DNA from: Nodosilinea sp. BSH.14
Lineage (GTDB): Bacteria > Cyanobacteriota > Cyanobacteriia > Phormidesmidales > Phormidesmidaceae
Length of the DNA: 10,193 bases
Direction of reading: 5' to 3'
NCBI GenBank assembly: GCA_023264315.1
Contig: JALQST010000078.1
Coordinates: 1 to 10,193 of the forward strand
In this document: piece by piece, positions 6,764-10,193 of the stretch
How positions within the stretch are numbered: position 1 is the first letter of the stretch
Layout of the letters: each line of letters starts with the position of its first letter
Position numbers and translations under genes: made by a program
The notes under the pieces: model-generated
The model's input: the letters and a program-made list of their open reading frames with translations, nothing else
Databases searched by the model: none
Told to the model about the DNA's origin: nothing

Positions 6764-6773
6764 ACCCAGGCTG

Positions 6774-6788
6774 AGAAACCGGGTTTCT
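6774..6788. repeat. AGAAACC palindromic repeat, complete
   Basis: agaaaccgggtttct has two 7-nt arms around a single central base. It is identical to 7525-7539. A one-base loop cannot form a normal hairpin, so a protein-binding site or a mobile repeat is more plausible than an RNA structure. Confidence 0.7.
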
Positions 6789-6813
6789 GGGTTGGGCAAG
6801 GGGGCGGAGAGCT

Positions 6814-6837
6814 AAACCGGGTTTCTTCTCCCGGTTT
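6814..6837 (-). terminator. Inverted repeat downstream of the PemK toxin gene
   Basis: AAACCGGG (6814-6821) and CCCGGTTT (6830-6837) form a perfect 8-bp stem with an 8-nt loop, made from two facing partial copies of the AGAAACC repeat. On the minus strand the stem ends in TTT then AGCTC, so as a terminator it would be weak. It lies about 80 nt after the toxin stop and before the next promoter element. Confidence 0.35.
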
Positions 6838-6846
6838 CTAAATCGC

Positions 6847-6917
6847 TCACAGTTCGCTGCTGAAGGGTTGATGGATCATGGTGGCGGGGAAGATGTTGAT
6901 GATGGCGAGTTGTAAAA
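6847..6917 (-). pseudogene. Remnant of an hsdS 3' end
   Basis: Immediately after the toxin stop, the minus strand reads in one frame to FPATMIHQPFSSEL and a TGA at 6847-6849. This aligns residue by residue with the end of the hsdS gene at 7547 (LPAALLRQAFSGEL-stop), and the preceding residues (LQLAIINI against SQLDTINA) fit as well. The 3' ends are also alike in DNA (agttcgctgctgaagg against agttcgccgctgaagg). No more of an hsdS gene is visible, so only about 20 codons survive. It suggests the antitoxin-toxin pair was inserted at, or duplicated together with, an hsdS 3' end. Confidence 0.7.
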
Positions 6918-7253
6918 CTAAAGCGCTAACCAAACTCGTAGGGATTGTTCAAGCTGTTTGGCATCGCCTTCTGCTAGCTGACCAATTTTTTTGATAACTA
7001 AGCTTTCATGCACGGTATAGATCCCTCTTTTGACGGCAGTGGCCACGTTTAACCCTGCGGCAGCCCACCCTGACAAGGCAAACTCTCCCAGCAGTAGTGA
7101 GCTGGTTTTGCTGGTGAGCGGTGTGATCACAATATCTTGTGAGGGGTGGGGAGCGCTGATAACAACGGCAGGTCTTATTTTTGAATCTGATAAATCTGAG
7201 AAGGGATACCGAACCAAGATGACATCGTATTTAGAGTAGCTGGGCATATACAT
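6918..7253 (-). CDS. PemK/MazF family toxin
   Basis: This 111-aa protein has the hallmarks of the PemK/MazF endoribonuclease fold. Near the N-terminus is YDVILVRYPFSDLSDSKIRPAVVIS, with the conserved Arg-Pro; DIVITPLTS follows in the middle, and a C-terminal helix includes LEQSLRVWL. Such toxins cleave mRNA at short sequences and are neutralised by the antitoxin encoded just upstream. The frame opens at ATG 7253 and a second ATG at 7247 is equally possible. GAGG sits 4 nt before the first and 10 nt before the second, which favours the second (MPSYSKYDV). Either way the gene overlaps the antitoxin 3' end by roughly 17-23 nt, so translation is probably coupled. It looks complete. Its 3' end runs directly into an hsdS remnant. 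Confidence 0.9.
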   Translation of the reverse strand: MYMPSYSKYDVILVRYPFSDLSDSKIRPAVVISAPHPSQDIVITPLTSKTSSLLLGEFALSGWAAAGLNVATAVKRGIYTVHESLVIKKIGQLAEGDAKQLEQSLRVWLAL

Positions 7254-7473
7254 CGTCCTCAGAGTTATCCCAAATGGGAGCTAGGGATGTCTGGCTGGCC
7301 TGTTGCCAAAACTGACTCTCAGCAGGGTGCTGCTCAGCCGAAACAAGCGCTACGGGATGCGGAGATATTGTCACTCTAGAAATCAGAAATTCGACAAAAT
7401 CCAATACTTCGTGTTGTTTGTCGGTGGGCAGGGTACGCAGTTTTTCGAGGAGTTGGGTTTCGAGGTGGGTCAT
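7231..7473 (-). CDS. DUF2281-type antitoxin paired with PemK/MazF toxin
   Basis: This 80-aa protein begins with the DUF2281 helical motif (LEKLRTLPTDKQHEVLDFVEFL) and ends WDNSEDDVYAQLL, a tail common in cyanobacterial antitoxins preceding MazF-like toxins. It should bind the overlapping toxin and autoregulate the operon. Its first 30 residues are almost the same as those of the antitoxin at 3379-3744, which is paired with a VapC. The shared N-terminal, DNA-binding or dimerisation half is thus joined to two different toxin-binding tails. The leader is C-rich with no Shine-Dalgarno sequence. The gene directly follows hsdS and linker copy 3. Confidence 0.88.
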   Translation of the reverse strand: MTHLETQLLEKLRTLPTDKQHEVLDFVEFLISRVTISPHPVALVSAEQHPAESQFWQQASQTSLAPIWDNSEDDVYAQLL

Positions 7474-7505
7474 GGTGGGGGATGGCTATGGGGTGGCTGA
7501 ATACT

Positions 7506-7514
7506 ATTGTACAA
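7506..7514 (-). promoter_or_regulatory. TACAAT -10-like element within a TTGTACAA palindrome
   Basis: Palindrome at 7507-7514, 33 nt upstream of the antitoxin start codon, in the same position as in the other two modules. Likely promoter or operator of the antitoxin-PemK operon. The AGAAACC palindrome falls where a -35 region would lie. Confidence 0.5.
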
Positions 7515-7524
7515 ACACAGGCTG

Positions 7525-7539
7525 AGAAACCGGGTTTCT
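7525..7539. repeat. AGAAACC palindromic repeat, complete
   Basis: Identical 15-nt palindrome to 6774-6788, here only 8 nt downstream of the hsdS stop on the minus strand. Confidence 0.7.
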
Positions 7540-7546
7540 GGATGGC

Positions 7547-8808
7547 TCACAGTTCGCCGCTGAAGGCTTGCCGGAGCAAGGCAGCGGGGAGAGCGTTGAT
7601 GGTATCGAGTTGGCTTATAAGGTGATGCTGTAACCGATGAGTCTCTTGAACTTTCTCGTTTAAGGCTTGAACTATACGCTTTTGATCGTCGAGCGAGGGT
7701 AGGGGAACGGTTAACGTTTTAAGTTGAGTTTGGCTAATGTTTGTAATGGTTCCTGTCCCAGACTTTGAGATGAGTTCTTCCCTAACAAAGCTTGTTCGAC
7801 AGTAATGAGCCAAAAATTCAGGGATTAGTTCGTATGTTGTGAGCCGAGTACGAATAATAAATCCACAGAAAGTCATGGGTTCCTGTAGATCAGGACATAA
7901 AGCTGTCCAGCCAACACCTTCTCGCTTAACAGATGACCGAACAAACAAAATATCGTCAGGTTTTAGCAAATAATCCTCTGATGCTTCTATGTCTACTCGG
8001 TATAGATCATTTATGCGGATAAACAGGTTGTCTGAGTACATGTTGAGGACATCAACTGTCAGCAGTCCTTTTCCTTTTTGGTCACTTGTAAAGTTGATTC
8101 ATTTTTAAAGTCAGCAACGTCACCTAACGGTTTCTTCTTCCACGTTTGGGCTTCGGGGCTGTTGAAGATTTCTCGGAGGTAGGCGGCGGGGAGGGCTTGG
8201 GCGGCTTCGAGTTGGGCTTGGGTGGCGCGGCGGGCTTGGTCTACGGCGGCAAGACGCTCGCTCAGAATGGCAACAATGCGCCTCTGTTCTTCAATCGGCG
8301 GCAGGGGAATTAGTAAATTTTCTAAGAATTCCTTGGGAACACGTTGTTGGCCAACAGATCCCGTAAAATAAGCTGTTGCATCTTGTAAAATTTGAGGCTG
8401 TCTAACAAAAAAGTGTATCCATTCTGGTGTAATAGATTGCGATGGACGGATAACATGAAACTCTGTCGTTCCAAAACCAAATTTATTCAGTAAGTTTCTA
8501 GCAATTGCGTGTTTGCCATTTTCCATACAGGGAGTAATTTTGGCAAACAAGACATCATTTTCTTCAAAGTATGTATAGCCTTTTTTGACAGTTCCAAAAG
8601 GTTTTATTTCTGCCTGATCAATAGTTCCTGACAAAGCATCAACAGCAGGCATTGGAACGAAAGTTGTCAGCACTTCGTCTGATTGATTTAAGTCGCTCGA
8701 TCTGCGGGGATTGACTTCAGTAATATCCCCCAACGTCACCCAACGCCAACCATCCGGCAACGCCTTTCCCTTTTTCTCTTTTTCCTTTTTCCCTTCAACC
8801 ATCATCAT
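7547..8808 (-). pseudogene. hsdS: Type I specificity subunit HsdS, split by a frameshift
   Basis: The first frame (8059-8808, 249 codons) holds LPDGWRWVTLGDITEVNPRR, the first target-recognition domain, and the central conserved helix (IEEQRRIVAILSERLAAVDQ, LPAAYLREIF). It then begins the second recognition domain (KKPLGDVADFKNESTLQVTKK) before ending EKDC-stop. The shifted frame continues without a break as GKGLLTVDVLNMYSDNLFIR (extending upstream of the ATG at 8041) through the second recognition domain to the distal helix (LDDQKRIVQALNEKV) and AFSGEL. A one-base loss in the A5GG run at 8073-8079, minus strand AAAAAGG, explains it. The start is ATG 8808, overlapping the hsdR TGA. HsdS wraps two HsdM subunits and reads a bipartite DNA site. 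From known truncated HsdS proteins, the N-terminal half could dimerise and read a symmetric site. Ribosomal slippage or sequence error remain possible. Confidence 0.9.
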
Positions 8809-10193
8809 GCCGCAAACAACTTCCGCTTCATGTCCATCAACACCTCTGGCGGTTGCCCTAGCAGCCGTAGCGACTTCACCCCTCCGGTTTTCACCACCGA
8901 GGGCACCCGAAACAGTTCTCGGCTTTCTAGGCTATCGGTGCCGCCGCTGGCAAATTGGGCCACCACCGCCCGCAGGGTGTTGGCGGCTGGGGGTGGCATT
9001 TCATTAAACCAGAGATTTTGTCGTTGATAAAACATCTGTACCCGGCCCATGCGGGTTTTGGGGGGCAAACCATAGCCCAACTCAGCCAGGAGGTCATACA
9101 AATCATAGTCTTCCATCTCGCGAATGCGCCGCAGCGCCGATGTGGATAGACTGCCATCGTGCAGGCGATTGATCAGGGTTTGGCGGTCGTCGGGCACCAC
9201 CCAGCGGGCCAAAAACTCATCGGCGGTGGGCACGGTTTCTCGCAGGCGTTCGGCCAGCATGGCTTCATACTGCTCCACCGTTACCATCACATCCCGCCCA
9301 TTGATGTAGACCGGAATGCGGATGCCATCGTTGCGAATTTCCACCTCAAACCCTTCCACCCGAATGATCAGCGGCGGCGAGGTTTCGGGAGTGTCGCCTG
9401 TGGGGTCGTAGGTGCCGGGGGTGTCTCCGGCCCTGGGGGAGGGCGGCGCGGGTTTGGTGATGAAATCTTGGCCCAGCAGGCGGGTGGCGTTGGTGTAGTC
9501 ATACAGCTAAAACATCAGCTTTTCAGTGCCTTCGTCGATGCGGGTGCCTCGGCCCACCATTTGATAGAAGCTAATCGGCGAATTCATGTACTTAAAAAAC
9601 ACCACATTCCGCAGGCTGGCACATCCACCCCCGTCGTCAGCAGGTCTACGGTGGTGGCGATAAAGTAATTGCGCTGGCTGCCCTTGAAATTGCTCAAGAG
9701 TTGTTTCCCGGTATTCCCACTGGCTAGGGAACCCGGACTGTCATCCTCTTTGGTGATGCGCCCCGATGCCGCCGTGCATTTGAAGGCGTAGGTTTCGCAG
9801 GGGGTGAGGTCGTTGTCTTGACACCAGCGGGCATAGCGGTTGTTGAATTCGGTTGCCACCTGATCGGCATGGGTGTCGCGCACACAAAAGAGGATGGTTT
9901 TTTGTTCTGGCCCCCCGGTTTCTAGCAGGTATTGAAAGAGATCTTGGGTCATGGCGAAGACGCGATCCGGCAGCATCACCCGATTTTCAAAGCTGCGGTC
10001 GGCGTAGAGTTCCTCCAGTTCTTCGGCGGTAATGGGTCGTCCGGTTCTGGCATCCGTGGCCCCCCGTGCCAAAATGTCTTCCTTGGTAATGCCCGTATCG
10101 TCCAGGTTCACCCGGCTCAGGCGGATCTGGCAGGCGGCGAGATAGCCATCCTCCATGCCCTGGGCAATGGTGTATTCATAGACGGGTTCGCCA
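8805..10193 (-). pseudogene. hsdR: Type I restriction endonuclease subunit HsdR, 3' part, two lesions
   Basis: The gene enters from the right edge (GEPVYEYTIAQGMEDGYLA) and carries the second helicase domain of an EcoEI-like HsdR: motif IV-like KTILFCVRDTHADQVA and motif V IATTVDLLTTGVDVP. At about 9613 the frame breaks. The continuation, LRNVVFFKYMNSPISFYQMV then GRGTRID (motif VI), is in another frame and is restored by adding one C (CCAGCCTG to CCAGCCCTG). Then EKLMF is followed by an amber codon (9507-9509) where LYDYTNATRL should continue, probably a CAG-to-TAG change. After that the frame is open through the EcoEI-type C-terminal domain (VEGFEVEIRNDG to MKRKLFAA) to 8805. HsdR is the ATP-driven translocase and nuclease of the complex. 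With two lesions within the motor region, restriction is very probably lost. The stop overlaps the hsdS ATG. Confidence 0.9.

Larger units (their letters stand above)
6723..6855 (-). repeat. Inter-module linker, copy 2 (expanded)
   Basis: On the minus strand this copy starts with GAACTGTGAGCGA (6843-6855, one mismatch to the other copies), inside the tail of an hsdS remnant. It carries one complete AGAAACC palindrome (6774-6788) and two partial ones between 6814 and 6839, then the TTGTACAAT element and a leader up to the antitoxin ATG. Positions 6720-6790 match 7471-7541 at all but one base. It is longer than copy 3 because of the extra palindrome units, consistent with local amplification. 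Confidence 0.85.
7474..7555 (-). repeat. Inter-module linker, copy 3 (compact)
   Basis: The shortest form, 82 nt. On the minus strand it begins GAACTGTGAGCCA (7543-7555), which encodes the Glu-Leu-stop of hsdS. It then holds one complete AGAAACC palindrome, GTTTGTACAATAGT, and the leader to the antitoxin ATG. It probably represents the basic unit from which copy 2 expanded. Confidence 0.85.

Noticed and set aside
6518..6799. Upstream extension of the VapC stub frame
   Set aside because: The region before MYLIDTN in that frame overlaps the antitoxin out of frame and has no protein similarity. The ATG at 6517 is the VapC start.
3793..7539. AGAAACC repeats as a CRISPR array
   Set aside because: The units are short, irregularly spaced over kilobases, lie next to promoters, and have no spacers of regular size.
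9159..9668. A 169-codon plus-strand frame
   Set aside because: It is antisense to the HsdR C-terminal region, and its product is low-complexity with no domain.
1..10193. tRNA, rRNA, insertion-sequence transposase or integrase genes
   Set aside because: I read both strands for these and saw no cloverleaf, rRNA segment, transposase or integrase motif. The apparent module movement is therefore not explained by a mobile element within the window.

Overview
The window is bacterial and most likely comes from a filamentous cyanobacterium. This rests on the combination of an Uma2/DUF820 endonuclease, DUF2281-type antitoxins, copies of the AGAAACC-S-GGTTTCT palindrome, and a contractile-injection-system baseplate operon. 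All of these are common in cyanobacteria. The species is an inference I cannot test here, and I saw no intact HIP1 (GCGATCGC) octamer. Every convincing gene lies on the minus strand, so transcription runs from high to low coordinates.

Right to left, the layout is as follows. (1) 8805-10193: the 3' part of a type I restriction subunit gene (hsdR, EcoEI-like), broken by a one-base frameshift at about 9613 and an in-frame amber codon at 9507-9509. (2) 7547-8808: hsdS, joined to hsdR by an ATGA overlap and split by a frameshift at about 8072-8080. (3) 2948-7555: about 4.6 kb of accessory genes wedged between hsdS and hsdM. In transcription order they are a DUF2281 antitoxin with a PemK/MazF toxin; a short remnant of an hsdS 3' end; a second antitoxin with a truncated VapC; a frameshifted AlbA_2/HATPase DNA-binding protein; an Uma2 endonuclease; and a third DUF2281 antitoxin with an intact VapC. 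(4) 1359-2939: an intact hsdM methyltransferase only 8 nt after that vapC. (5) 1-1262: a gp25-like baseplate wedge protein and the N-terminal part of a large baseplate assembly protein, from a phage-tail-like extracellular contractile injection system.

The most striking structure is a linker seen three times (3745-3872, 6723-6855, 7474-7555). Each copy begins inside the last codons of an upstream gene (GAACTGTGAGCCA, which encodes a C-terminal Glu-Leu-stop). Each then carries one or more AGAAACC palindromes and a TTGTACAAT promoter-like element, and ends at the start codon of a toxin-antitoxin module. Two copies match at 70 of 71 bases although the antitoxins they drive differ. In contrast, two antitoxins share a 44-nt identical coding start although their leaders differ and their toxins come from unrelated families. 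The accessory block therefore looks like a set of modules exchanged or duplicated by recombination at a common linker downstream of hsdS-like 3' ends.

Functionally, the restriction subunit looks dead and the specificity subunit is split, while the methyltransferase, VapC, PemK and Uma2 genes are intact. hsdM now appears to be read from the promoter of the upstream toxin-antitoxin pair. The locus looks like a decaying defence island placed beside an injection-system operon. Three single-base frameshifts in 10 kb could also partly reflect sequencing or assembly errors; the amber codon in hsdR, a substitution, is less easily explained that way.
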